This document shows, one piece after another, positions 41,414 through 52,494 of a stretch of 64,000 nt of DNA; the first letter of the stretch is position 1; each line of letters begins with the position of its first letter. Under the pieces are notes generated by a model. The model was not told the origin of the DNA. It made no database searches and saw only the letters and a list, made by a program, of their open reading frames with translations. Position numbers and translations under genes: made by a program. Origin of the DNA: Rhynchopus sp. YZ270_cl-10 (lineage: Eukaryota > Euglenozoa > Diplonemea > Diplonemida > Diplonemidae); NCBI GenBank assembly GCA_964035575.1, contig OZ037917.1, positions 186,001-250,000 on the forward strand. Direction: 5' to 3'.

Positions 41414-41635
41414 AAGGAGGGAGGAGGAGGAGGAAGGAGGAAGGAGAAGGCCCTGGGGCGGAGTAACCAAGAGCCGAACCCAGAAGGATTCTACTTCAAG
41501 GAGGGGGGGTGGTACAAATAAGATGCCCAGAGAGAGGGACCAGCCCACAACGCTTCGTTTGCAGTGTAGTTCTAAAGGGGAAGAGGGGTGTTGTGGAGGA
41601 GGTCGAAGAGGGTTTTTGTAAAGAAATAAATTTTC

Positions 41636-41682
41636 TTTTTTTGAAAATTTGGTTAGTGTAGCTACCCTAGAGGCTACACTAA
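41636..41682 (-). repeat. R6 short repeat with hairpin
   Basis: TTGAAAATTTGGTTAGTGTA then GCTACCCTAGAGGCTACACTAA. TTAGTGTAGC and GCTACACTAA are perfect 10-bp arms. Matches 14644-14684. Confidence 0.6.
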
Positions 41683-42720
41683 TACAATCAATTTTATTTG
41701 AAACAAAAAGGGCGTGTGGTTGTGGGGGGTTTAGTATGCAAAGCAAAGGAGGGGGAAATCTTTTATATTTCAAATTGAAGTGGATATGAAATCAATGCAA
41801 AAAAAGAAAAAAAGGGGGGGAAGGGGAAGAGGAGGGAAACATGCTGGGACCTTCCGCTATCGCGGAGTGGTGCGACGACGACACACAGCTGCCTGTACAC
41901 AAATGAAAGATGCAACAGAAGAAGGTCACAGCAAAAAAAAAAAAGAAAAAAAAAGCGTGCTTGCCAATCCGCCCTCGAGGGGCAGAAACAACAGCACTGT
42001 TGGTTTGGTTTTGTTTTTGTGTGTGGGGATATGTTATGTTATGGTATGGTATATTACGGCGCAACAGCAAAAAGGGCAAAAAAAGAGGGGTGGTGTTATT
42101 TTGCGCAACAAAATGAGGGGAAAATGAGGTTTTGCGGTTCGGTCTTAGCCCAACCACCACACTGCTGTGGTGCTTTATTTTTTTTTTTTTTGGCAGACAA
42201 ACCAGCATCGGAATCGCCGCAATAGTTATTGGCCATATATTCACCACCCGCCGTTTTTTCGCTGTTGCACTATTTTGTATCTTTGTGAAGAAAAAAAAAT
42301 GACAACCTGCTGCCACCACACACAACCACAGCCTGCCCCATGCTGAAAAGAAAGAATGTACCACAGATACATTCAAAGGTACAGCCAGGGAAGAGAAGGC
42401 AAGACAAGACAAGGCTTGTGTGGAAAGTCCTGCAGTGCCATCCTCGCGCACAAGCTAAGGTGTGGTGGGGCAGACGGCGCCAAATCAGTAGAACGAGAGA
42501 GGGGGGCTGGGAATGGGGAAGAAGGGATGAGGAAGGGGGGAGGGAAAAAGATGGTTTGCCCTTTTTGTGGGCAGAATCGAACGAACATACATACGCCTTT
42601 GCGGACGTACGCAACGAGAAAAAAAAGAGAGGAAATATGGAATCCAAAGAGAAGATGGGTGGGCCTCACTGGGGCGCAACAAACACATCTTCAAACAGAA
42701 AAAAATGAAATAAAATAAAA

Positions 42721-42766
42721 AGAGAAGTTAAAAGTGCAAACGCCTCACCCTTCATCGCCGGCACTA
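42721..42766 (-). repeat. R3 dispersed repeat, 5' part
   Basis: Plus strand AGAGAAGTTAAAAGTGCAAA then CGCCTCACCCTTCATCGCCG. Confidence 0.7.
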
Positions 42767-43451
42767 AAAAAAAAAATGAACAATGCGGGAAAAAGTCCCC
42801 GTTTTTTTTTTCGCTTTCGTTTCTTTGTTTTCCTATAGAGGTGGCTAGTTGAGTTGTGTCTTTGGTCAACAAAGGCAAAGACAGCATGAACCCCAACAAC
42901 GCAAACCAGGTCAAAAGAGTGAAAAGGAGTGAAACGTGGAAGAACAAACAACCATGCACACACAGTGCTCAACAACAACAACAACAAAGAAGGACAAGAG
43001 GGGGGAAAAAAGACAAGGCAGAAGGTAAAAGGTAAAAAGGAAGATAAGGTAAACGTCACAACAAGCACCCGCAGAGAGAAGGCCTGAAAGCGCATGGAAC
43101 ACTTAAGAAAAGTGATCGGATCGCGTGCACGTACGTATTTTCAGTTCTCTCTCTCCCTCTCGGGTTATGTTCTTCTGTTTTTTTTGAAGTTTTGATTTTT
43201 CCTGCCTGTCTTTTTTTCCCGGAACATGTATTGAAATGCATTTTTCATTTCATTTGGTTGGGAGGTTTTTTTTTTTTTTTGCTTTTTGTGTTCTCTTTCG
43301 TTCTCTTGTTGGTTCTCTTGGTGTGGTCTTAACCCTTGTGTGGAAAATATAGGTACATAGCGCAGCTGCTCGCACACAAGCAGTTATGGTCGCTGTATTA
43401 GTACAATACCCCACCACCACTAACCAAGAAACGAACCACTGCCTCTCTCCC

Positions 43452-46400
43452 CTACAGCACAGAGATCTTCACCCCAAACTGGTTCTTCACAAGGCGACGC
43501 ACCTCGTCCCCAACAACAGACACAAACTCCGAGTACTTGAGCTTCGCAGAGAAGCCAAAGCTGAGGCGGTTCCCAAGCACAGTCATGTCGAGGGCAAAGG
43601 AGACTGCGGTGTCGCTGTTCGTGAGGGTGTTGGAGAAGGCAAGGGTGTGCACCTGGAAGGCCTTCAGGAGCGACCCACCTGCAACGTCGACCATCTCCGC
43701 AAAGGCACCCACAACAGCCGAGGCAGCCTGCATCACACCCTGTGCCGCAGAGAGGGTCGCCTTCGCAGCAGTCACAGTCCCCTTGGCCGCAGTGATGGCG
43801 CCGGAGACAGTCTTCTTCACTGCCGTCAGCGTCTTCTGTGCAGCGTAGAGCGACGCCTTGACCACCCCGTACGAGACCCAGCACGAGGCAACGCCACCGC
43901 ACTTCCACGGCTTCTTCCTGCACTTCTTCTCCTTCGACTTGCACACGGACCGCTTCTTCGAGGCTTGCTGGCTCCACGAGTTCACCTTGTTCTGTGCACC
44001 CCGCACCTTGCTTGTCGCGGCCGCCTCTGCCGAGCTGAGCTTCGTCTGTGCGCTCTGCAGCGAGCGGCGCTGCGCAGCAACCTTGTCCGATGCAGACGCC
44101 AGGCTGCTGTCCGCCTCGTCGGCCAGCTCGTACAGGAACGCAGTCGCGTCTGCGCGCAGCTTTGTGATGCCCTCCGTGCTCACCGACCCCGAGATCGTGT
44201 TCGAGAACCCCGCCTTCCCGGGCGTCCCAATCGTCTCCATCGACACTGCCACAGTCAGCCCCACCCCGAGCGAGTACACAAAGCTCCCGTTCACCTTGCT
44301 GTCCGACAGGTCCAGGTACAGCGACACCGTCTGCCCGAGGATCGACGCCGTCCCGTCCACCTGCAGGTACTGCTCCGTCGGTGTCAGCGCCATCGCAAAG
44401 GAGGGGCCCGTGGACCCATCCACGCTGCTGATGGTGATCGGCCCCCAGTCCAGCTTCTCCGCCACAAACGCCGCCGACATCCCCGTCGCCGTTACGTGGA
44501 ACTCGGCCAGCACAATCTTCACCGCACTCCACAGGGTGAAGTTGTGCACCGCAATGTGCGTCCCTGCAGGGATCGTCGCGCTTGCCGCCGCAATGGTGAT
44601 GACAACGTCGTTCACAGGGTCCGGGTTGAAGGAGGCGGCAAAGTGGTCGACAGACACGTCCGCAATGACGCCGCCGACAGAGCCCAGGCAGCTGCTGCAC
44701 CCAGCAATGTCGGTGATGATGCGCTTGAAGTCGAGGTTCGCAACCTCCATCGACACAGCCGTCTTTGTGAAGTCCTCGAGGTCCGCCCCGACAACCACGT
44801 ACCCGGACGTGCCCGCAACCTCAAGGCCCCCCATGAAGGAGAACTGCGTCGGCAGCAGCGCCACCGACACCGTCATGCTCACAGCCAGGGGGAAGAGCAC
44901 AGACACACCCTTCAGCCCGAACGGGTTCTTCCAGGGCTCGTCCGAGTCCACAGACAGCGCAATCGTGAGCGACCCTGTTGCCGCCAGGCCAATGAACCCG
45001 CCTGCCGTGAAGGTCTGCGCGTTGTCCCCGCTCCCGACAGTCAGGTCCAGCACCACGTTGAACCCCACCTCCGGCGGGCCCGTCCCAATCACAAACGCAA
45101 GCGCCACCTCCTGCAGCACCACCTTCTTCGACCCGAGCTCAATGCCCCCTGCAAGACGCACGTACACGTTCATCTCCGTCGGCGACACAATGTTTGCAAT
45201 CACCGTCAGCCCGGCCGCGTCCCCCTCCCCGGACTCCGCAGACGCAATCTGGTCCGTAAGCGACGCAGGTGTGATGCTCTTCACCCCCTGCATCAGCCCG
45301 CTGTTCGCCCCAAGGAACGCTGCAAGCGAAAGCCCGGCCTTCAGCTCGTTCCCCTGGATCGTCATCGCCACGCTTGCCACAGAGAACCGCACCCACGTCG
45401 GCGCCAGCTCCGACAGCACGTTCCCCACAACCGACGGTGCCCCGGACTGCTTCGCCAGCTCCTCTGAGCCTGCGGTGAAGGCCATCCCGTACTGCCACGA
45501 GCCGCCTGTTGTGGCTGCGGTTGCGCTGTCCCCTGCCCCTGTCGTCCCCGCCTTCTGCACAGCCACCACAAGGTCAAACTCCATCCCAAACAGCGACCCT
45601 GCAGCCGCAAGCGACAGCGACCCCCCAAACGACACCTCGAGCGACACAGTGTGCAGGTCCATCCCCTTCAGCCCCGAGAACAGCGACGGCGACCCCGTCC
45701 CCAGCGACGCTCCAAACGGCGACCCAGACCCACCCTGCCATGCCCCCGCAAACCCGTCCGGCGTAGTCGACCCTGCAGCCGACAGCGTCCCGCGCAGCGT
45801 CACCTCCGCCGCCACCACCGGCACCGGGAAGCTCAGCGCCACGTCAAACTGGCCCCCGAGGAAGGTCCCCGTCACAGACACAGCCTTCGTCGCGTCCGCA
45901 GCAGACACCACCTTCACTGTCACGGCGTCCACAGTCACCGTCTTCCCGTGGAACGGGATGCGCAGGTTCCCAAGCGACCCCGACACCGTCCACTCGTCCG
46001 CAGACGCGCCGTCAGCACAGTTCTTCGAGAAGTCCACAGCCAGCTCCATCGAGGGGATCCCGTGCGGCAGCCCCGTCACCGCCACCATCCCGGTCCCGGT
46101 GCAGTCCGACCCCACCGTCGCCGTCACAGCCACGTTGTCGTCTGCGTACGCCATCGTCGCCGACACAGACGACGCACTCGTGCTGCTGCTGAAGCTGATG
46201 GTTGCCGACACCCCGACAGACGTGTCCGCTGTGATGTTCCCCGTCCACGACCGCGACGACAGCGTCTCCTCCCCGGCACCTGCCGACACAAGCGCAACCG
46301 TCACCCCTGTGAAGGACGTCCCCGCTGGCCCGTTCCAGGACGCAGCAAGCGCCCCGGACACCTCCATCGCCCCCGTGCAGCGGTGGTACGCCACCGTCCC

Positions 46401-49049
46401 TGCGAACACCAGGTCGTCCGCCCCCTCAAGGCGCAGCGTCGCGTTGATGTCCCCTGTCGACGGCGTGTCGCACCCCTCCACGTACTCGAAGGCAAGCGCC
46501 GCAGAGAGGATCCCGTTGCTTGTCATAAACACAGTCCCGACAGACACAGTCTGCAGCGCCCCGTCTGCAAACACCACCTTCGCAGACGCCGACCCGCCAA
46601 ACAGGTTTGCGTTTGCGTCCACCTCCCCAGCCCACGCCAGCGTCGCCGCATCCGCCGCCAGCGTCCCGGTCAGCTGCACCGACGCAGACGTAAGCGTCAG
46701 CGCCTGGTACGACAGCGAGGCCACACTCCCGGTCACCGTGTAGCGCACGTCCCCCGCCGCCACCGCACACCTGTCGTACAGCAGCGACCCCTCAAACGCC
46801 GGCGCATCCCCCGCAGCCCCAGACCCCGTGAGCGTCAGGTTCCCGTCGCCCACAAGCGTCGCACACCCGGTCGCGTCGTCCACCTGCACCGACGCCTCTC
46901 CTGAGAACGCAACCCCAGCCCCGCTCACAGCCACCGTCCCGGTCAGCGTCGAGAACGCGTTGTCTGCAATCTCCGCCCCGAGCGTCAGCGCCACCTCGCC
47001 CACCGTCGCCGCCCCCACGAAGGACCCTGTCCACAGCACCTGCGGCACAGCCGTCGTGTCCTCCACGTCCGCCACAGTCAGGTTCCCCACCAGTGCCACC
47101 GACACAGACTCCAGCGTGAAGGACCCCGCCTCCAGCGACGACAGGTTCCCGCGCACGTCCCACACCGGCAGCGCCGCGTTCGCCTCCGTGTAGTTGCTCA
47201 CGTGCACCACCTCTGCGATGAAGGTCGGCAGGGCGTCCGCGTCTGCGTCCCCCGCGTACGCCACAGTCCCAGACCCGCGCATCACGCCGTCCGCCACAGC
47301 AAACGCCACAGCCCCGCTCACAGCCCCAATCTGCACGTCCCCGGACACCGCAAACGCCGTCACCCCGTCCGCGTCGTCAAACGTGATCTCTGCCGCAGCG
47401 CTGCTCGCACCCGCAAGCCCCACAGCCCCGCTGATGCGCCCGCCCCAGGACACGGCCCCATCCGCCGCCACAGTCGAGTCCAGCTCCAGCGCCACGTCCG
47501 CTACCGCCACACCAGACACAGACACGTCCGTCCCCACGTCCAGCGCCGCACGCACGGCCCACTGCGGCGTCACCCCGTCGGCCCCGCACCCCTCCGCCTG
47601 CACCATCGTCCCGGACACACTCAGCCCGCCTGCGCTCGCCACAGTCACCTCCACCGACCCGCCGTTGTCCGCCGTGCAGTTTGATGACGCGTACGACACC
47701 ATCCCACTCAGCGAGAACCCGGGCTTCACCACCTCCAGAGCCACCTCCAGCGCATCAAGCCCGTCCACCGTGAACGTCCCCGTCACAGACGCAGTCGTCC
47801 CAAACAGCGACACCGACGCAGACACAGACCCGCCCCAGGCAATCGTGTCCGCCTGCACCTCGTAGTCCTCGTCCTCGTCGTCCTGGTAGTAGTAGTCCTC
47901 CGCAGGCGCGTCTGTCCCCCAGTCCGGTGCCTCCGTGAAGACAAGCACAAGCGGTGCGTCCGTCTCCGGCACAGCCGGCGGCGCGTCCGTCGCCGCTGTC
48001 GCTGCCGCCCCCGTCCCACGTGCAGCCTCTGCCTGTGCCTTCGTCTGCGTGTGCGTCGCCGTCACCGTCGCCGACACTCCCTCCAGCGTCAGGCCGTACA
48101 CAGAGACCGGCTCCGTCGTGGACGCTGTGATGCGCGCAAACGGCGCAGTCACGTTCGTCTTGAACACGAACATGCACACGTCAAACATCGCCTCCGTGAT
48201 TGCCAGCTCCTGTCCCAGCCCAGGCACAGACATCCCCGGGAACTCAACCATCACCGCCACTGGGCACGACGCAGTCGCAGCCTCAATGCTCCCGTCGAAC
48301 AGCGGCACCCCGTCCACACGGAACCCCAGCTGCGACGGCAGGTCCAGGTCCAGGTCGTCCAGGGACAGGTCCAGGTATGTCGAGTTGTCTGCAGGCGCCC
48401 CTGTCTCCGGGGCGGCAGTCTCCGTCTCCGTCTCGTTCGTGTCGTTTGTTGTGTCCGGCAGCGCAAAGTCGACGTACACCAGGGTCTCCACCGCCACACC
48501 CTTGAACGCCTTCTCTACCCCAAACCCAACCACCACAGACGTCGCTGTCTCTTCTGCAAGCATCCCGCTCACAAGCGCCCCCTCCCAGTCCAGCACCAGC
48601 TCCGCAGTCGCAGTCTCGTTCTGCACCGTCACGTTCATTGACACCAGCGCAGTCTCCAACGGGAGCTCCCCCGACAGCCCCGACACGTCACCTTCTGCAG
48701 TCAGCTCAAACTGCACCACCCCGGCCTCACACAGCAGCGTCACCTCCGTCTCTGCAGAGGTCACAAAGTGTGCCGACGTGTTGCTTGTCAGCGCCCCGGT
48801 CACCACCACACTCCCGGTCGTGTTCGTGCCGTCGCCGCCACCCGTCCCGCCTGTGCACAGCGCCACAGCCTCAGACACCGCCTCGTCTCCCAGCAGGCAC
48901 ACTGTCGCCGCACCCCGCTCCGTGCACACCACGGCCACTGTCGCTGCCGCTGTCTCCGTCTCCGTGTCGTCCCCCCAGGCAACCCCTGCCACTGCTGCCA
49001 GCAGCAACGGAAGCAGCATCCGCCGCACAGGTCTCGATGCAAAGGCCAT
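43452..49049 (-). CDS. Giant secreted beta-rich protein
   Basis: 1865 residues in one frame. MAFASRPVRRMLLPLLLAAV followed by AGVAWG is a clear signal peptide (cleavage near residue 25). Most of the protein is Val/Ser/Thr/Ala/Gly with alternating hydrophobic-polar patterning (for example VSVTGTFLGGQFDVALSF), repeated domains of about 100 residues and widely spaced cysteines, as expected for stacked beta domains outside the cell. Acidic, Thr/Glu-rich linkers (ETETETAAPE, DYYYQDDEDEDYE) occur in the N-terminal third. From about 1649 an Ala/Ser/Lys-rich helical region is probably coiled coil and contains CKSKEKKCRKKPWKC; the last 60 residues return to beta pattern. No C-terminal membrane segment or clear GPI signal is seen. 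Strong GC3 bias leaves very long antisense open frames. Family unrecognised; matrix or adhesion role is inference. Confidence 0.85.
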   Translation of the reverse strand: MAFASRPVRRMLLPLLLAAVAGVAWGDDTETETAAATVAVVCTERGAATVCLLGDEAVSEAVALCTGGTGGGDGTNTTGSVVVTGALTSNTSAHFVTSAETEVTLLCEAGVVQFELTAEGDVSGLSGELPLETALVSMNVTVQNETATAELVLDWEGALVSGMLAEETATSVVVGFGVEKAFKGVAVETLVYVDFALPDTTNDTNETETETAAPETGAPADNSTYLDLSLDDLDLDLPSQLGFRVDGVPLFDGSIEAATASCPVAVMVEFPGMSVPGLGQELAITEAMFDVCMFVFKTNVTAPFARITASTTEPVSVYGLTLEGVSATVTATHTQTKAQAEAARGTGAAATAATDAPPAVPETDAPLVLVFTEAPDWGTDAPAEDYYYQDDEDEDYEVQADTIAWGGSVSASVSLFGTTASVTGTFTVDGLDALEVALEVVKPGFSLSGMVSYASSNCTADNGGSVEVTVASAGGLSVSGTMVQAEGCGADGVTPQWAVRAALDVGTDVSVSGVAVADVALELDSTVAADGAVSWGGRISGAVGLAGASSAAAEITFDDADGVTAFAVSGDVQIGAVSGAVAFAVADGVMRGSGTVAYAGDADADALPTFIAEVVHVSNYTEANAALPVWDVRGNLSSLEAGSFTLESVSVALVGNLTVADVEDTTAVPQVLWTGSFVGAATVGEVALTLGAEIADNAFSTLTGTVAVSGAGVAFSGEASVQVDDATGCATLVGDGNLTLTGSGAAGDAPAFEGSLLYDRCAVAAGDVRYTVTGSVASLSYQALTLTSASVQLTGTLAADAATLAWAGEVDANANLFGGSASAKVVFADGALQTVSVGTVFMTSNGILSAALAFEYVEGCDTPSTGDINATLRLEGADDLVFAGTVAYHRCTGAMEVSGALAASWNGPAGTSFTGVTVALVSAGAGEETLSSRSWTGNITADTSVGVSATISFSSSTSASSVSATMAYADDNVAVTATVGSDCTGTGMVAVTGLPHGIPSMELAVDFSKNCADGASADEWTVSGSLGNLRIPFHGKTVTVDAVTVKVVSAADATKAVSVTGTFLGGQFDVALSFPVPVVAAEVTLRGTLSAAGSTTPDGFAGAWQGGSGSPFGASLGTGSPSLFSGLKGMDLHTVSLEVSFGGSLSLAAAGSLFGMEFDLVVAVQKAGTTGAGDSATAATTGGSWQYGMAFTAGSEELAKQSGAPSVVGNVLSELAPTWVRFSVASVAMTIQGNELKAGLSLAAFLGANSGLMQGVKSITPASLTDQIASAESGEGDAAGLTVIANIVSPTEMNVYVRLAGGIELGSKKVVLQEVALAFVIGTGPPEVGFNVVLDLTVGSGDNAQTFTAGGFIGLAATGSLTIALSVDSDEPWKNPFGLKGVSVLFPLAVSMTVSVALLPTQFSFMGGLEVAGTSGYVVVGADLEDFTKTAVSMEVANLDFKRIITDIAGCSSCLGSVGGVIADVSVDHFAASFNPDPVNDVVITIAAASATIPAGTHIAVHNFTLWSAVKIVLAEFHVTATGMSAAFVAEKLDWGPITISSVDGSTGPSFAMALTPTEQYLQVDGTASILGQTVSLYLDLSDSKVNGSFVYSLGVGLTVAVSMETIGTPGKAGFSNTISGSVSTEGITKLRADATAFLYELADEADSSLASASDKVAAQRRSLQSAQTKLSSAEAAATSKVRGAQNKVNSWSQQASKKRSVCKSKEKKCRKKPWKCGGVASCWVSYGVVKASLYAAQKTLTAVKKTVSGAITAAKGTVTAAKATLSAAQGVMQAASAVVGAFAEMVDVAGGSLLKAFQVHTLAFSNTLTNSDTAVSFALDMTVLGNRLSFGFSAKLKYSEFVSVVGDEVRRLVKNQFGVKISVL

Positions 49050-49489
49050 TCCTTCTTCTTGTGTTCCGAGGCCCCAGTGTGGATATGTCTGCCGTACGTA
49101 TTATGTAATATGCGTGGATAGTTATCTGTATGCACATTGCTGCTTGAACAGGGGGGTTTGGGCCGACAAAGTAGCAAAACAACACATTTTTTTTTTATAA
49201 CGTATCTGAGGTTTCGCTTTCCATCTACTGGGTGTCTTTTTTTTTCTCTGTTTTACCAGAACCTTTCTTTTATTATTAGACACCAAAGAATGAGACATGG
49301 GGGTAGCGATAGTAGCGCTGTTGTAAATACCAAAACAAAACTCTAACACAGCATGGTGACTAAGATGACCGTATGCGCAGCGAGTATGTGCACAATAGGA
49401 AGCAAAAAAAAAAAGGGAACACTTAGGAAAGGCGTCTGCTGCCGACACCTTTTTGTTGCAACTCCTTGCATTCCAAAAAAAGTAAAATA

Positions 49490-49545
49490 GTGAAAGTGGA
49501 GATGTGCACAACTGTGGCAACACAACCGAGGCAAACTGCACTCCA
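49490..49545. repeat. R7 repeat, inverted copy
   Basis: AAAGTGGAGATGTGCACAAC, TGTGGCAACACAACCGAGGC and AAACTGCACTCC are the reverse complement of 31967-32030. Confidence 0.7.
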
Positions 49546-50176
49546 GAATGGTATCAAAAAAAAAAAAATAGAAACTTAACACTCATCACAACGATAAAAC
49601 CCATGGGAGAGGTTGTGGTGAAACGCACACACCTCGACCTGTTTGGGTGAGGAGTGGCTCTGCAGCGCGGTCCGTCCCTAGAACCGCAAAGTGTGTTCAA
49701 AATGCTTTGTTTCTATTTCCTCCTTCATTTCATGAGGTGACATAATTAAAAAACGAACAGTTGGAGGAGTATAAAAGGGAGTGGGGAGGGCGAGCCAACT
49801 CTTCTCTGTCTGTGGTGCAGACAATATCCTGTTGAGAGGCAACTTCGTTAGGGTCGTACAATAAAAGTGAAGTTATTAATGCATTGTGCCACATCAACGC
49901 TGTCTCACAAGAAACATTTAACTCCAAAGCCTGCCTAATATACCGCAAAAGGCATAAAACTGTATAACGGATAAGGGAAGAACATTGCCTCAAATTTATC
50001 TAAAAAAAGACCAAATAAGGCCCTCTGGAGTGTGCACAAAAAAATGTTAGCAAACACACCCCCGTCTTGTCAGATCAAATAAGGGGGGGAGAAAAAAAAA
50101 AGTTGTGTCTCGTTGTTGTTCGTTTGTTGCATTGAAGCATCTACACTGCACGCTACATATCCTTAAAAAAAAGGAA

Positions 50177-50216
50177 AATTTGTAAGATGAATGTGCCTCT
50201 CGTGCACACACATCTA
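50177..50216 (-). repeat. R1 repeat, diverged
   Basis: Plus strand AATTTGTAAGATGAATGTGC then CTCTCGTGCACACACATCTA. A further R1-like piece (GGTCCTTAGGCTTAGTTACC) follows at 50228-50247. Confidence 0.55.
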
Positions 50217-50432
50217 AAAATAAAGACGGTCCTTAGGCTTAGTTACCTTAGCAGACGCCGTTTCGTACACCGTGGAAAAAAAGCGGGGTCAGGAAATATA
50301 TTGGCTATATCTAGTTGAGGGTTCGTTCATTTGAGTGTCGTTCTAGGGGGTGGTGGGGGTGGTGACACACAAAAAGAAAAAAGTTGAAGTTTGGGTCAGA
50401 AACAATAACTTCTCTGTGATTTAAAAAAAAAA

Positions 50433-50550
50433 GACGTGAAATACAAAGCCCTCTCGTAACAGTGTACCTTTGGTACACGACCGGATGTACCGGGGGGTGG
50501 ACACCCAACCATGCAGTCTTACATCCATTTCGTGGTTTACGTCTGATAAA
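50433..50550 (-). repeat. R5 dispersed repeat, reference copy
   Basis: About 118 bp. Plus strand ACGTGAAATACAAAGCCCTC, GTGTACCTTTGGTACAC (hairpin), GTACCGGGGGGTGGACACCC (second hairpin) and CCATTTCGTGGTTTACGTCT then GA. Copies at 13290, 26516 and 54198. Confidence 0.8.
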
Positions 50551-50617
50551 AAAATATATCCCATTTTGATACCTCCCCCCCAGGATGGATGGAGATCAAC
50601 CAAGAGTTTGTTGGAAC

Positions 50618-52494
50618 CTACTTCAGCCAAAACAATTTGTCACATCGTTTGTCGAGCTTTACCTGTGTTTATGTTGTTGTAATAGAGAAAGGATTCAAAG
50701 GGGTACACATACCCAGCCCTTCTGCTCTGCCTCAGCCTCTCGGGAAGCGTAGTACCACAGAATAAAGGTATCAGGGACAGCGGAGCCATCGTCCTCTTCA
50801 GCAGGGTGGAATGAGTATGCTGAGTGAGTGGTGTGATTTTTGTTTGTGCGTAAAGTGTTGTAATAAATATTCTGTGGTGATATTTTTTATTACTGCAATA
50901 CGCTCCCACTGCCTACCTGGCAGTGAAGAGGAAACCTCTTTGAGGCCCAAAAAAACGGTTTTTTTTTTGACACATAAAAGATGGTGATTTATATTTTTCA
51001 GTAAAATGTGGCATTGGAGTTGAGTAGTGTTGCTTGAAATATGGCAAACGGCGCGTTGTACGGAACGTTGTGTTTTTTTTTGTGGTGATTTTTGTTTGGG
51101 AGGGGGGGGTTTACTTTGTGCAAAAAAAATTGACCGCCGAAATTTAATTTCTGGTATTTTTCGGGGGGAGACATACCATCATAGGCGTATGGGTAGCTTC
51201 TCGGGTACAGCGGGCCGTAGCTGAGTGTGACCTCTTCGCCTTCTTGGATGTCGCGCACAGTCACGACAGAGAGACGTCCGTTCTCAATAGTGTCGCCGGT
51301 CTCTTGCAGCCACGCGGTGTTGCTGAACTCGCCCTCGCCGGGCTCGTTTAGGAAGGGCGTTACGCAGTCCTGTGGTTGGTGGTTGTTTGGATGTATGTAG
51401 GGGGTCGAAAGGCGAAACGGTCAACACAGCGAGAAACTGTTGTACCGTGGAGTATCTACTGTGGGTAAATTGTTTGCATGCCACGCAACCCCCCCTTTTT
51501 GTTGGTGATCAAGCATGAGAGTCTTGGGTTCGTATCATGGATGGGGGGGTTTTTTTACACAGCATTCGCTATTGGGAAGATCTAGCCGCTGTGTGTGCCT
51601 TGATCGAAATCAGGAAGTGCTGAAATGAAAGGCGTGAAATCAGAACGGGAAAGTACACACCTTCAACTCCGGAAACGGGACGTTGTAGTAGTCAGCCGCG
51701 TTAAACTCGGCAAGTGCGTAGATGGGCGACGGCCTCCCTCGTTTGCACTGTTCTGCGCTGTTTGGGTCTGGGTACCCCGGATACACCCCGACACGTGTCA
51801 GGGCAGGGATGAATCTTGACGCGAAGATGCCATTCCCCCTGTTCGGAATGCTTCTTAGTTGGAAGAGGTGCGTGTTCCCGCCAGGGCAGTAGTGGTCCTT
51901 GACGACGTGCGTCACCGCAGAGAGGCCCTGTGCGTCTGTCATGCGCTGCTCGTTCACCTGCGTCTCGATTGACTGCAGCTTGCTTCGCACGCTGTGCGGG
52001 AGGGAGATGCTTTTCAGGCGGTTCAGCGAGGCTTGGCTGCCCATTTGGTCAGTTGTCGGGCCGTCTGGGACGAAGCCGTCCTTGGGCGCCGTCTCATCCA
52101 AACATACGACGCATGTCCGAAGGTACGGCCCGTATGTGTCCCAGAGCTGCGAGTCGACAACCATGGTGCACTGTTTAGAACACTTCATGTGGCAGTGCTT
52201 GAGACACGTCCCGCATACGTAGAAGGGGTCCGAAAAGTGTTCCCGCGACGACGCACAGTGCGAGCACATCTTGTACACCTCTCGTATCTGGCGTTCTGCG
52301 AGTGCGAGCCACAGGTGTGTGTCGTTGCAGTCCTCAGGCTCCAGGCCTGGCGGCAGGTCTAAGTGTCGTGCCCACGTACTAAACCCGCCCAGCGCTTCAT
52401 TATAGAAATACGGCCCCTGCCCATCACCGTCATCATGCAGACTCCACGTCTTTTTCGAGTCCTGTGCAGATCCAGCCTCCGAACCCGACCGCAT
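50618..52494 (-). CDS. WW-PHD-SET protein, four exons
   Basis: Exons 51661-52494, 51177-51369, 50713-50819 and 50618-50662 give 392 residues. Introns are 291 nt (GTGTGT), 357 nt (GTATGT) and 50 nt (GTATGT). A WW domain spans about 17-50 (W17, GPYFYNEALGGFSTW, P48). A Cys/His cluster (77-131; C77xxC80, C94xxC97, H99 or H102, C105, C109, C128xxC131) looks like a PHD finger. A SET domain spans about 209-345: NRGNGIFAS, FLNEP where most SET enzymes have NHS/C, and EEVTLSYGPLY. Likely a protein lysine methyltransferase, nuclear or cytosolic. The last intron is optional: without it the protein ends WVCVPL at 50695; with it, VKLDKRCDKLFWLK at 50618. I favour splicing from its GTATGT and CACAG ends. 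Confidence 0.8.

Larger units (their letters stand above)
41414..43451. other. Intergenic spacer
   Basis: No gene supported. R6 with a hairpin (41636-41682) and R3 (42721-42766) are present; the rest is A- and T-run-rich. Confidence 0.5.
49050..50617. other. Intergenic spacer with R7, R1 and R5
   Basis: No gene supported. An inverted R7 copy (49490-49545), a fragment of R2 type (49864-49900), R1 (50177-50216) and R5 (50433-50550) are present. Confidence 0.5.

Noticed and set aside
42340-42718. Two overlapping plus-strand frames of about 120 codons
   Set aside because: Lys/Arg/Gly low-complexity reading of purine-rich DNA; no initiation context.
43386-46743. Plus-strand frames of 693 and 961 codons opposite the giant secreted protein
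   Set aside because: Pro/Arg/Ser-rich shadow frames; the minus frame has a signal peptide and patterned beta domains.
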